A DNA stretch of 64,000 bases, taken from Limnocylindrus sp040397235. Its GTDB lineage: Bacteria; Chloroflexota; Limnocylindria; Limnocylindrales; Limnocylindraceae. Under the pieces are notes generated by a model. It did no database searches. It saw nothing but the letters and a program-made list of their open reading frames with translations, and was not told the origin of the DNA. The translations under genes were made by a program, and so were the position numbers. Position 1 is the stretch's first letter. The number at the start of each line of letters is the position of its first letter. Below are positions 18,103-26,710 of this stretch, piece after piece. Location: contig JBBAWH010000003.1 in the NCBI GenBank assembly GCA_040397235.1, positions 62,001-126,000 on the forward strand, read 5' to 3'.

Positions 18103-19077
18103 ATGGCAAAAACGGCTTCAAAGGCGGCCCCTCGACTCACCGCTGCCGCACCACTGGCGATCGCCCTGGCGATGCTCACCATCTACATCGTGTGGGGCAC
18201 AACCTACCTCGCCATTCGCGTCGTCGTCGACCCTGACCAGGGCGTGGCAATTCCGCCCTTTGCGATGGTCTCCATCCGATTCGCGTTCGCCGGTCTCGCC
18301 ATGCTGGCGCTCGTGGCTCTCTTTGCTCGTGATGCGCTGCGCTCACTCACTCGCGCACAGATCCGTGACCAGGCGATCGTCGGTATCGCCCTCAACGTTG
18401 GCGGGCTCGGCGTGACCTCCTTCGGCGAGCAGACGATCCCCTCTGGCATTACCGCGCTGTTGATCGCCCTCCTGCCGATCTGGGTCGCCGTGATCGGGCG
18501 TGTTGTCTATAAGGACCGCATCGCCCCGCTCACCATCCTGGGGATCGCTGTTGGCATCATCGGCGTGGTGATCCTTATCTCGCCTGACGCCGGTGACGTC
18601 GGGCTTGATCCGCTCGGCCTCGCCTGCATCCTCTTTAGCCCGCTCAGCTGGGGTGGTGGTTCGATCTGGAGCCAGCGCGGCGCCGCAACCCCGGCAGACT
18701 CGCGGGTCGCCGTGACGATCCAGATGCTCGCCGGCTCCGTTGGCGGTGCGATCGTGGCCACGCTTCTGGGTGAGTGGAGCAACGTGCAGTTCAGCGCCTT
18801 GGGGAGTGACGTGATCTTTGCGCTCGCCTACCTCATCGTCGTTGGCAGCCTGATCGCCTACAACATCTACACCTGGTTGCTGCGCGTGGCACCGTTCGGT
18901 CTTGTCTCAACGTATGCGTACGTGAACCCCGTCGTCGCGGTACTTGCAGGGAGCTTCATCTTGAGCGAGCCGATTTCGGCACAGCTGATTGCCGGTGGTG
19001 GCGTGGTTGTTGCCGGGGTGGCGATCATGGTGACTGCACGCAATCGAGCGCTGGCACGCGGAGCCGCGTCACACTGA
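18103..19077 (+). CDS. EamA/DMT-family transporter (RhaT/YedA-like)
   Basis: 324-residue membrane protein with ten helices in two EamA repeats. Motifs are IYIVWGTTYLAIRVVV (helix 1), PFAMVSIRFAFAGLAML (helix 2), FGEQTIPSGITALLIALLPIWVAVIG and, in the second repeat, STYAYVNPVVAVLAGSFILSEP, typical of the YedA/RhaT-like branch. Substrates in this branch are amino acids or sugars; none can be assigned here. It begins 1 nt after a leaderless -10 spacing, and the AlkX-like gene follows after 1 nt, so the two are probably co-transcribed. Confidence 0.9.
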   Translation: MAKTASKAAPRLTAAAPLAIALAMLTIYIVWGTTYLAIRVVVDPDQGVAIPPFAMVSIRFAFAGLAMLALVALFARDALRSLTRAQIRDQAIVGIALNVGGLGVTSFGEQTIPSGITALLIALLPIWVAVIGRVVYKDRIAPLTILGIAVGIIGVVILISPDAGDVGLDPLGLACILFSPLSWGGGSIWSQRGAATPADSRVAVTIQMLAGSVGGAIVATLLGEWSNVQFSALGSDVIFALAYLIVVGSLIAYNIYTWLLRVAPFGLVSTYAYVNPVVAVLAGSFILSEPISAQLIAGGGVVVAGVAIMVTARNRALARGAASH

Positions 19078-19078
19078 G

Positions 19079-20350
19079 ATGAGTGCAGGCGACGCGCCAC
19101 TGCGCGTCTCGAGGGCGGCGGCACGCCGCTTCCTCGCCGAGCGTCATATGCTCCTTCCGCCGCGCCAGCTCCCCGCCAGCAAAGGGTCAGTGCTTGCACT
19201 GGTTGAGAGACTCGGCTCACTACAGTTCGACCCCGTTGACCTAGCGGGGCGCAGCCATGAGATCGTCTGCCACGCCCGTATCGACCGCTTTGAGCCACGC
19301 TGGGTCGATGAGCTCCTCTACGCCAAGGTTCCCGCCCACCGCGCCCTGGTGGAGCAGTACAACGGCGTGCTGGTAATTGTGCCCACCAGCGAGCTCCCCT
19401 TCTATCGTCGACCCGCCGACAAGCGACGCGAGCGCTACTGGCGCGACGGCACCTACAAGCGCCTCAAGCCATGGGCCGACACGATCATGTCGCGCATCAC
19501 CGCTGAGGGGCCGCTCAGCGCGGCGGACTTTGGCCCATCAAAATCTGTCGCCTGGTCATGGGGGCAGACCCCCGCCTATCGCGCTGCGCTTGAGATGCTG
19601 CAGCTCGCGGGCCTGCTGCACCTTGCCCGTCGCGACGGTTCGCGCCGCTGGTTCGACCTTGCCGAACGGCTGATCCCGCGCAACGTGCTCGAGCGCCGCG
19701 TTAGCGAAGAGGAGCAGATCGAACACACCTTCTTGGCGCGACACCGCGACCTTGGACTCGCCTCTGCGAACGGCGTCTGGGTGCAGACCGACTGGCCGCT
19801 CAAGCGCAAGGAGCTGGTGCGTCGCCTCACCGAGCGCGGTGCCCTGTTGAACATTGAGATTGACGGACTCCCGGGGCCGTGGCGCATTCCTGGCGGTGAA
19901 CGCTTCGCCCTCGAGGCGGCGATGCGCGCAACGGCTGGCACACGACCAGCGGTGGCCGATCCGAACGCGGTGGCCCTCCTCTCGCCTCTCGACCCGCTCA
20001 TTCACGACCGGAAGCGCCTCGAGACGCTCTACAACTTCCACTACCGCTGGGAGATCTACACCCCTGAGAAGCGACGTGTGTACGGGCCGTACGTGATGCC
20101 GATCCATGCAGGCGACGCCATCGTTGGACGCATTCAGCTACGGCGCGTGAAGGAGACGGGGATCATGACCATTGACGGGCTCTGGTGGGAGCACGGTGCA
20201 AAGCCAACACGTCACATTGCTGGCTTGGCAAACGCGATTGCCGCGCACCAGCGGCTGCTTGGATTAACAGCGGGGCAGATACCAAGAGAGATTGCTGATC
20301 GAAGTGATGGGCGACGCCTCTTTAGGGCGTTGCGCAAGATCGCCGGCTAG
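19079..20350 (+). CDS. YcaQ/AlkX-like DNA glycosylase (HTH_42 family)
   Basis: 423-residue winged-helix protein of the AlkZ/YcaQ superfamily, whose members unhook interstrand crosslinks or remove bulky alkyl bases. LGSLQFDPVDLAGRSHE holds the Gln-x-Asp motif (Q49-F50-D51) of the E. coli YcaQ (AlkX) subgroup; AlkZ has Gln-x-Gln. LLSPLDPLIHDRKRLETLYNF and WEIYTPEKRRVYGPYVMPI are family signatures in the C-terminal half. It follows a transporter after one base and converges on livF, the stops overlapping in CTAG. The damaged base recognised is unknown. Confidence 0.83.
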   Translation: MSAGDAPLRVSRAAARRFLAERHMLLPPRQLPASKGSVLALVERLGSLQFDPVDLAGRSHEIVCHARIDRFEPRWVDELLYAKVPAHRALVEQYNGVLVIVPTSELPFYRRPADKRRERYWRDGTYKRLKPWADTIMSRITAEGPLSAADFGPSKSVAWSWGQTPAYRAALEMLQLAGLLHLARRDGSRRWFDLAERLIPRNVLERRVSEEEQIEHTFLARHRDLGLASANGVWVQTDWPLKRKELVRRLTERGALLNIEIDGLPGPWRIPGGERFALEAAMRATAGTRPAVADPNAVALLSPLDPLIHDRKRLETLYNFHYRWEIYTPEKRRVYGPYVMPIHAGDAIVGRIQLRRVKETGIMTIDGLWWEHGAKPTRHIAGLANAIAAHQRLLGLTAGQIPREIADRSDGRRLFRALRKIAG

Positions 20351-21060
20351 ACGCCGAGGTAGGCCTCGCGAACCTTCGGGTTCTTCGCCAACTTCGCGCA
20401 GCTGTCCTCAAGGGTGACCTCACCGATCTGCAAGATGTAGCCGCGCTTGGCGATGCCGAGCGCCATCATCGCGTTCTGCTCCACCAAGAGCACCGCGGTG
20501 CCGCGCGAATTGATCTCGGTGATGATGTCGAAGATCTGCTCCACCAAGATTGGCGCCAGGCCCATGGAGGGCTCATCAAGTAGCAGGATCTTTGGCTGCG
20601 CCATCAGGGCGCGTCCGATCGCGAGCATCTGCTGCTCGCCACCCGACATGGTGCCGGCGGCCTGGCTCTCGCGCTCCTTCAGCCGTGGGAAGAGTTCAAA
20701 GACCTTCTTGAAGTCCCTCTGTACGTCGGGGCCAGACTTGCGCAGGAATGCGCCCATCTCGAGGTTCTCGCGTACCGACATGCGAGCAAACACACGCCGC
20801 CCTTCGGGGCTATGCCCAACGCCGAGCTTTACGATCTCGTGCGGCTCCGCCTTCTCAATCGACTTTCCCTTCAGCTTGATGCTCCCTGAACGAGCTCGCT
20901 CAAGGCCAGAGATGGTGCGCAGGGTGGTCGTCTTGCCAGCGCCATTGGAGCCGATCAGCGTGACGATCTCGCCCTCTTCAACGTTCAGCGAGACGCCTCG
21001 AAGGGCGTGCACCCCACCGTAGTACGTGTGCACATCCTTTAGTTCAAGCAGTGGTGCCAT
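20347..21060 (-). CDS. livF: branched-chain amino acid ABC transporter ATP-binding protein LivF
   Basis: Second ATPase of the LIV-type importer, 237 residues, the usual length. Walker A is GSNGAGKTT, the LivF-typical Q-loop region reads PEGRRVFARMSVRENLEMGAF, the signature is MSGGEQQMLAIGRALM and Walker B ILLLDEPSMGLAP. It is the last gene of the livK-H-M-G-F operon. Its stop overlaps the convergent AlkX-like gene by 4 bp. Confidence 0.95.
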   Translation of the reverse strand: MAPLLELKDVHTYYGGVHALRGVSLNVEEGEIVTLIGSNGAGKTTTLRTISGLERARSGSIKLKGKSIEKAEPHEIVKLGVGHSPEGRRVFARMSVRENLEMGAFLRKSGPDVQRDFKKVFELFPRLKERESQAAGTMSGGEQQMLAIGRALMAQPKILLLDEPSMGLAPILVEQIFDIITEINSRGTAVLLVEQNAMMALGIAKRGYILQIGEVTLEDSCAKLAKNPKVREAYLGV

Positions 21061-21073
21061 CGTCGTACTCCTC

Positions 21074-22096
21074 TCAGTGTCCCGCTGCAGCGCCGCGGCC
21101 GAGGTAGGCCTCGATCACCTTTGGATTGGTGCGGATCGCCTTTGGTAGGCCCTCGGCAATCTTCTCGCCGTGGTCGAGCACCGTGATGTAGTCCGAGATC
21201 CCCATGACGACGCGCATGTCGTGCTCAATGAGCAGCACGGTGATGCCGAGCTCGTCGCGAATACGGCGGATGAGCGCGGTCATCTCTTCGGTCTCCCTCG
21301 GATTCATGCCCGCTGCCGGCTCGTCGAGCAAGAGGAGCTTCGGTCGGCTGGCGATCGCGCGGGCAATCTCGAGCAGGCGCTGCTTGCCGTACGGCAGGTT
21401 GGCTGCCAACTCGTTCTCCATCCCAGCGAGGTCAACGAAGGCGAGCAGTTCGCGCGCACGCTGCTCAGCGGCCGCCTCCTCTTCGCGCACCTGGCGGGTC
21501 TTAAAGAGGGCCCCGAAGAGGGTGCCGTGCATGTGCACATGCATGCCGACGAGGATGTTCTCGAGCGTCGTCAGGCTCTTGTAGAGGCGAATGTTCTGGA
21601 AGGTGCGCGCGAGTCCGGCAACCACCATGTCGTTCGGTCGTGCTGGTCGCGTGACGCCGATGCGCTTGATGAGGCGGTTGTACCAGGCTGGACGAATGAT
21701 GTTCAGGAGAAGAGCGCCCACAAAGCCGAGGAGGGCGACAGCTACCGAGGCAACCCCCTCGACGAGGCCCGTGTCGCCGCCCACGGCGAGGAGGAAGTAG
21801 ATCGCGAGACCGATGAACGGGATCGTTGGCAGGACCAGCAGGATCGGCTCTCGCCCTGCACCGGTTGGCGGCGAGATCAACGGCTTCCCATCAAGCTCGA
21901 TCGTGCCTTCCGTTGGTGCGTAGATGCCAGCGATGACGTTAAAGAAGGTGGTCTTCCCTGCCCCGTTCGGCCCGATGATCGCGCTGATCGAGCCGCGCGG
22001 GATCTCAAAGTTCACGCTGTTCACAGCAACGAGGCCGCCAAACTTTCGGGTGACGCCGCGCGCCCGCAGCATTGGTCCGCTCTTCGCTGCGCTCAC
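21074..22096 (-). CDS. livG: LivG-type ATP-binding protein with a two-helix membrane insertion
   Basis: First ATPase of the LIV importer, 340 residues against 250-290 normally. Walker A GPNGAGKTT is at 42-50, and the LivG hallmark ARTFQNIRLYKSLT starts at 163, much later than usual. LPYGKQRLLEIARAIA is the signature, LLLLDEPAAGMNP the Walker B and IEHDM the H-loop. Residues about 80-153 are an insertion with two strongly hydrophobic segments (about 85-105 and 115-134) followed by the basic WYNRLIKRIG. Frame and codon use stay continuous, so it looks like a real extra module rather than an assembly error. The GTG start overlaps livM. Confidence 0.9.
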   Translation of the reverse strand: MSAAKSGPMLRARGVTRKFGGLVAVNSVNFEIPRGSISAIIGPNGAGKTTFFNVIAGIYAPTEGTIELDGKPLISPPTGAGREPILLVLPTIPFIGLAIYFLLAVGGDTGLVEGVASVAVALLGFVGALLLNIIRPAWYNRLIKRIGVTRPARPNDMVVAGLARTFQNIRLYKSLTTLENILVGMHVHMHGTLFGALFKTRQVREEEAAAEQRARELLAFVDLAGMENELAANLPYGKQRLLEIARAIASRPKLLLLDEPAAGMNPRETEEMTALIRRIRDELGITVLLIEHDMRVVMGISDYITVLDHGEKIAEGLPKAIRTNPKVIEAYLGRGAAAGH

Positions 22097-23211
22097 TTCA
22101 GGCCACCCTTTCCAATCTTCAGGGGGGCAAACTCACGCATGCGTCGACGTGCGGGGAAGATCCCCTGTGGTCGCTTGAGCATCATGAGCACCAGCACAAT
22201 GCCGTAGAGCACGTACTGGAACTCGAGGAAGTCCACCTGATTGAGGATCGGGATGTTGAAATTCTCGACGAGCGTGTTGAGCTGCTTCAGCAGGATGCTC
22301 TGGAAGAGGTAGATGATGAATGCGCCGGTAGCAACGCCGATGGTGTTCCCCATGCCACCAAGCACCACGGCGGCAAGCGCGCTAATAGAGACCGCGAAGC
22401 GGAACTGGTCGGGCGTGACAATCGTGAGCTTCGCGGCGTTCACCACGCCGACGATGCCGGCGATCGATGCACCGACAGCAAAGGCCTGGAGCTTTGCGAT
22501 CACGGTATTGACGCCAGAAGATTCTGCGGCGAGCTCATCTTCGCGAATGGCGTCCCATGTGCGACCGAGTCGCGAATCTTCAAGGCGGTAGATCATGATC
22601 ATAATCAGGGTGAAGAGCACAATCACCAGGCCGTACATTGGCCATGGGTTGATCAGGGTGAACTGCAAGATTCCTGGGATGCTCGGCTTGTCGATGCCAC
22701 CGATCCCGTTGACACCGTCGGTGAACTTGTCGGCATTCATAAGGGTGATCGGCACGATCTCTCCGAAGCCGAGAGTCACGATCGCAAGGTAGTCACCACG
22801 AAGGCGCAGCGTTGGCGCGCCGAGCAGCACGCCGAAGATCGCGCCGACAATGCCGCCCGCGAGCAGCATCGGCCAGAACGGAAGGTGAATGCCAGAGAAC
22901 GGCGAGGCGGCGAGGGCGTAGGTGTACCCGCCGAGGGCGAAGAAGGCGGCATACCCAAGGTCGAGCAGCCCTGCGAAGCCGATCACCACGTTGAGCCCCA
23001 TCGCCAACATGGCGTAGATCGCCGCGGTGGTGAAGGCGTTCACCCAGGCGTTCGTCGACTGGATGCCATCAAACGGCGGCACGCGTGTGAGGAGTGGCAG
23101 GGCGATGCTCAGCAGCACCACGCCAACAAAGATGCCGAAGCTGCGGTGCTTGCGGAAATACGCTCGCACCGGTGCGAATGGCGCGTTCACGGCGTCACCG
23201 ATCCGGCTCAT
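22093..23211 (-). CDS. livM: branched-chain amino acid ABC transporter permease LivM
   Basis: Membrane permease of the LIV importer, 372 residues with 9-10 helices. Visible LivM features are the GLNVVIGFAGLLDLGYAAFFALGGY segment, LRLRGDYLAIVTLGFGEI, RTWDAIREDELAAESSGVN (coupling region), LKLQAFAVGASIAGIVG-like stretch and VVLGGMGNTIGVATGA. It overlaps livH (ATGA) and livG (GTGA). Confidence 0.94.
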   Translation of the reverse strand: MSRIGDAVNAPFAPVRAYFRKHRSFGIFVGVVLLSIALPLLTRVPPFDGIQSTNAWVNAFTTAAIYAMLAMGLNVVIGFAGLLDLGYAAFFALGGYTYALAASPFSGIHLPFWPMLLAGGIVGAIFGVLLGAPTLRLRGDYLAIVTLGFGEIVPITLMNADKFTDGVNGIGGIDKPSIPGILQFTLINPWPMYGLVIVLFTLIMIMIYRLEDSRLGRTWDAIREDELAAESSGVNTVIAKLQAFAVGASIAGIVGVVNAAKLTIVTPDQFRFAVSISALAAVVLGGMGNTIGVATGAFIIYLFQSILLKQLNTLVENFNIPILNQVDFLEFQYVLYGIVLVLMMLKRPQGIFPARRRMREFAPLKIGKGGLK

Positions 23212-24224
23212 GCGCGGTCACCGGTGTGCGAGCCGAGCAAGCCTGTTGGGCGGAAGACCAAGAAGATCACGAGGAGTGAGAAGACCACGGCACCGCCCCA
23301 GCGGCCGTAGCCGAAGGCCGAGGCGCCAACCTCAATAAAGGCGATCAGGAAGCCGCCGAGCGCAGCACCCGCGGTGTTGCCGATACCACCGAGCACAGCG
23401 GCGGTGAAGGCCTTCAGGCCCGACTGGAATCCGAGAGCGAAGCTGGTGTTGCCGTAGTAGAGACCGTGCACCACTCCCGCCGCGCCGGCCAGGCCGGAGC
23501 CGATGAGGAAGGTGATCATGATCGTGCGGTTGATATCTACGCCCATGAGCGACGAGGCGTCACGATCCATGGAGGTGGTGCGCATGGCGCGGCCCGTGCG
23601 GGTGCGCGAGATGAAGAGCTGCAGGGCGAACATCAGAGCGACGGAGGCGGCAATTACGAAGAGGTTCAGGAGAGGGACGCGAGAGCCTGAGACCTGGATC
23701 GACCACTCAACCGGTACGAGCTGCGGCACCGTCACGATAGTTGGCCCGAAGAAGAACTGGATGACGTTCTGCAAGATGAAGCTCACGCCGATGGCGGTGA
23801 TGAGCGGCGCAAGCTTTGGGGCGCGACGAAGTGGTCGGTACGCCAGCCGCTCAATCAAGGCACCGATGATCGCCATGATGGCGATGGTGAGCGCAAAGAG
23901 GATCAAAACGCTTGCAGCAAGCATCGGAACGTTCGTGATGGCCCCCTCGTTGCCCAAGAGGCTACTGCTGATGAACATGGCCACGAAGGAGCCGACCATG
24001 AACACATCGCCGTGCGCAAAGTTGATCAGCTCAATGATTCCGTAGACCATGGTGTAGCCGAGGGCGACGAGGGCATAGATCGCACCGAGCGTCATGGCGT
24101 TCACGAACTGGTCGATCCCGAGCACGCCCAGGGCCAGCCCTAGGAAGGCGAGGATGCTGAGCGGGAGGCGCAAGCTGCTGAGGAGACGCCCTGCAGTACT
24201 GCTCGTCACGCTGGCGGTGGCCAT
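23208..24224 (-). CDS. livH: branched-chain amino acid ABC transporter permease LivH
   Basis: Second permease of the LIV importer, 338 residues. After one N-terminal helix comes the LivH core FVNAMTLGAIYALVALGYTMVYGIIELINFAHGDVFMVG, then the coupling segment TRTGRAMRTTSMDRDASSLMGVD and AFTAAVLGGIGNTAGAALGGFLI. A GAGGGGG site lies 4 nt before the ATG. It is separated from livK by a long hairpin, consistent with higher expression of the binding protein than of the membrane parts. Confidence 0.95.
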   Translation of the reverse strand: MATASVTSSTAGRLLSSLRLPLSILAFLGLALGVLGIDQFVNAMTLGAIYALVALGYTMVYGIIELINFAHGDVFMVGSFVAMFISSSLLGNEGAITNVPMLAASVLILFALTIAIMAIIGALIERLAYRPLRRAPKLAPLITAIGVSFILQNVIQFFFGPTIVTVPQLVPVEWSIQVSGSRVPLLNLFVIAASVALMFALQLFISRTRTGRAMRTTSMDRDASSLMGVDINRTIMITFLIGSGLAGAAGVVHGLYYGNTSFALGFQSGLKAFTAAVLGGIGNTAGAALGGFLIAFIEVGASAFGYGRWGGAVVFSLLVIFLVFRPTGLLGSHTGDRA

Positions 24225-24331
24225 ATATCCCCCTCACTGGCAACCCAGCCAGGCTGCAGACTCATTCCGTAGATAGTGCCGTCCATCGGGCGATTCGGCA
24301 AGAGGGGAGCCGCCTGGGAGGGAAACGAAGA

Positions 24332-24361
24332 GCCCCCACCACCCTTGCGGGCGGCGGGGGC
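24332..24361 (-). terminator. 13-bp hairpin with GCAA tetraloop between livK and livH
   Basis: The minus strand folds into a 13-bp uninterrupted stem (two G-U pairs) closed by a GNRA-type GCAA loop, starting about 47 nt after the livK stop. The bases after the stem contain only a short mixed T/C run, so it is a weak terminator or a 3' stabiliser for livK mRNA. Confidence 0.7.
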
Positions 24362-24408
24362 CTTCACGGTGCCTTAATCAGGCGCGCAGGTTCCCCTACG
24401 CGACCGGA

Positions 24409-25614
24409 TTAGTTCCCGTAATTGATCTCCTCAACGAACGTCCACTTGCCACCATCAACCTTGTAGAGGGAGATGATGCGCTGGGTCGTATCGCCAACGG
24501 CGTCGAAGCTAACCGCTCCGAGAACCGTCTCGAAAGCAGCGCCCTTATCGACAACAGCTGCACGAACCGTCTCGCGGGTCACATCGCCACCAGCAACGGC
24601 AGCCGCGATCCCCTCGATGATGATCTGTGCGCAGGCGTAGCCAGCGTAGGCGTAGCCCTCGGCATCCTTGCCGAACTCAGCCTTGAACTTCACGTTGAAG
24701 TCAGCCTTGCCAGGAATGTTCTCGATTGCAGCCTGTGATGCGTAGCTGTTCTCAGCGTTTGCACCGGCGATTGCAATGTACGAACCCTCGCTCGTGCCGT
24801 CGTAGATGCCGTCGGCACCGTAGAACGGCAGCGCGCCGACGCCCGCCTGGGCAAGCGCGTTACGGAAGAGTGGGGCGCCGTCTGACGTCACACCACCGTA
24901 GAAGATCGAGTCAGCGCCGGCTGCCTTCGCGGCTGTCGCAACAGCAGAGAAGTCAGTCGTGCCCGTTGGGAGGCCGGTTCGGCCAACAACGGTGCCGCCA
25001 TCAGCGATGAACTGTGCCTCGAAGGCATCCGCTACACCCTTGCCGTAGGCATCGGTGGAGTCAAGGATGTAGATCTTCGCAGCGCCGTTCTTCTTGGCGT
25101 ACACGGCAACGGCTGGCCCCTGAAGGTCGTCCGTTGTTGCAACACGCACATAGTTCACTGCACGGCCGCCACGAAGGGCCTCGCCGTCAGCGCCCTTGGT
25201 GAGCGTTGGGTTCGTGTTCGACGGCGAGCACTGAAGAAGTCCGGCCTCTGACGAGACAGGAATCTGGGCTCGGGCCGAAGCCGAGTTGAATGGACCAACC
25301 ACGGCGACGACATCTTCCTGACCAACGAAGGTCAGCATGTCTGCAGCGGCCTGGTCTGGGTTGTGTGCGCCTTCCTTGGCGTGGTCAAGAACCTTCGCCT
25401 TAAGGGTGTAGCCCTCAATCGAAGCCTCCTTGATCGCAAGGAGTGCGCCGTCGCGGGCAGGGCCCGCTGCAGCAAGGCTTGAGCCGTTGAGTGGGAAGCT
25501 AATCCCGACCGTCAACGTCTTGCCCGCGGTGCTCGCCGTCGAGCCACCGCATGCAGCTGCGAGAATCGCAACTGCTGCAAGGGCGCTAAGGCCCTTCTTG
25601 TTAAAGACCTTCAT
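24409..25614 (-). CDS. livK: branched-chain amino acid ABC transporter substrate-binding lipoprotein
   Basis: 401-residue Leu/Ile/Val-type binding protein. The signal peptide ends in the lipobox LAAAC (Cys22), so it is a lipid-anchored receptor. The type I periplasmic-binding fold shows VGISFPLNGSS at the mature N-terminus, VVAVVGPFNSASA, YVRVATTDDLQGPAVAVYAKKNGAAKIYI, and SIFYGGVTSDGAPL further on. A TAGGAGG ribosome site lies 5 nt before the ATG. It heads the operon; the specific amino acid is not determinable. Confidence 0.93.
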   Translation of the reverse strand: MKVFNKKGLSALAAVAILAAACGGSTASTAGKTLTVGISFPLNGSSLAAAGPARDGALLAIKEASIEGYTLKAKVLDHAKEGAHNPDQAAADMLTFVGQEDVVAVVGPFNSASARAQIPVSSEAGLLQCSPSNTNPTLTKGADGEALRGGRAVNYVRVATTDDLQGPAVAVYAKKNGAAKIYILDSTDAYGKGVADAFEAQFIADGGTVVGRTGLPTGTTDFSAVATAAKAAGADSIFYGGVTSDGAPLFRNALAQAGVGALPFYGADGIYDGTSEGSYIAIAGANAENSYASQAAIENIPGKADFNVKFKAEFGKDAEGYAYAGYACAQIIIEGIAAAVAGGDVTRETVRAAVVDKGAAFETVLGAVSFDAVGDTTQRIISLYKVDGGKWTFVEEINYGN

Positions 25615-25843
25615 GAGGTCCTCCTATCTACTATTCCCAACCGTTCCGGCCGGGCTCGCCTCTGTTTCGGACTACGTGATCACGCCTCATCTACCGAAGC
25701 AGATGTGACAGTGCGGCTGCGTCCGATGCAGTCGAGGACGGTAATCATGAACGAGCACGCGCCTGTGCGCAACCTTTTCTGTGCGGCGCTGTGTGCGGCG
25801 CCGTGCTCAGGAGGGTGAAGGTTAAGGAATCCGAATCTTTTGG
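25615..25843. other. intergenic region upstream of livK
   Basis: About 230 bp between the mannose-6-phosphate isomerase stop and livK, both on the minus strand. It should contain the livK promoter; TAGTAG/GTAGAT-like hexamers lie close before the ribosome site. No ORF, terminator or known operator was recognised. Confidence 0.4.
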
Positions 25844-26689
25844 CTAGCGCCCTTCAGCGATGAGGAGGGTCGCCCCTGCGGAAACCTCCAGGGCGATCTC
25901 GCCCGCAGCGAGGTGCGCGGTGGACAGGGGCCCCAGCCGCAATCCGCCCGCAACTATTGCGCCGGCTGCTGTGGCGGTGGCGCCGTGCGGCCCCACCGCA
26001 ATGCTCCCCGTCCATGGACCCACAACGGCGCGGGCAGAGAAGTGTGGTGATGCGACCAGCGACTGCTCGCCCGGACGGCCCCAATTAATGGCGGCGGTAC
26101 GGATCGCCTGATGCCCCGCATCGGTGGCGCGGATCGCCTCCGTGGCGTGGAGCGGTCGCGACGGATCGTTGCGCCCCCAGTCGGCGACGCGATAGGTTCG
26201 GTCGGAGCGCTGCTGCACCTCCCAGATGAAGAGGCCAGGCATCAGCGCATGGAGGCAGCCGGTCGGCACATCGAACACATCGCCGCGACGCGCAGCGTGC
26301 CGCGCCAGCAGTGGGGTGATGTCGGCGCCAGAGGCGAGCGCGCTCGTGATGTCGGCGCCGGTGGCTGATGGAGAGCGCCCGAGGAGCAACTCGGCGCCAG
26401 GCGCAGCTTCGAGAACAACCCACGCCTCGTGCTTGCCGATCGCATCTGCACCGTGCATCACTTTGGCCAGGTCGTCGTCGGGGTGCACCTGCACCGAGAG
26501 TCGGTCTTGCACATCGAGCAACTTCACCAGCACGCCGCCCGGCTGTTCGTCGGCATCACCGAACCAGGCTTCGCCAATTGGGCCACTCGGCGCCGCGTCG
26601 GGGGCGAGTGCGCGAAGGCGATCGCCGCCCCACACGCGCCCAACGAGGCGCGGGGCTAGCAGCCTGGTTGAGGTGTTCGGCGTATCCAC
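25844..26689 (-). CDS. manA: mannose-6-phosphate isomerase, class I
   Basis: Zinc-dependent isomerase linking fructose-6-phosphate to mannose-6-phosphate for GDP-mannose and glycan synthesis. The 281-residue protein has the short bacterial form's motifs: GRVWGGDRL, VKLLDVQDRLSVQVHPDD (metal ligands), GKHEAWVVLEA, FDVPTGCLHALMPGLFIWEVQQRSD and RPLH. The GTG start is supported by a TAGACT 7 nt upstream. The gene lies 21 nt downstream of the large surface-protein gene but has its own promoter-like element, so it may be independent. Confidence 0.92.
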   Translation of the reverse strand: MDTPNTSTRLLAPRLVGRVWGGDRLRALAPDAAPSGPIGEAWFGDADEQPGGVLVKLLDVQDRLSVQVHPDDDLAKVMHGADAIGKHEAWVVLEAAPGAELLLGRSPSATGADITSALASGADITPLLARHAARRGDVFDVPTGCLHALMPGLFIWEVQQRSDRTYRVADWGRNDPSRPLHATEAIRATDAGHQAIRTAAINWGRPGEQSLVASPHFSARAVVGPWTGSIAVGPHGATATAAGAIVAGGLRLGPLSTAHLAAGEIALEVSAGATLLIAEGR

Positions 26690-26702
26690 GCCACCCAGTC
26701 TA
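26690..26702 (-). promoter_or_regulatory. leaderless -10 of manA
   Basis: TAGACT (26702-26697) ends 7 nt before the GTG at 26689. There is no ribosome site. Confidence 0.55.
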
Positions 26703-26710
26703 GGCGGCTC

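Noticed and set aside
21170..23310. Two long plus-strand frames (345 and 412 codons) across livG and livM
   Set aside because: Extremely charged, His/Asp/Glu-rich translations typical of antisense to Leu/Ala/Ile membrane protein genes.
24332..24361. True Rho-independent terminator ending the livK transcript
   Set aside because: No uridine run after the stem and four co-oriented transporter genes follow, so full termination is unlikely; kept as a hairpin only.
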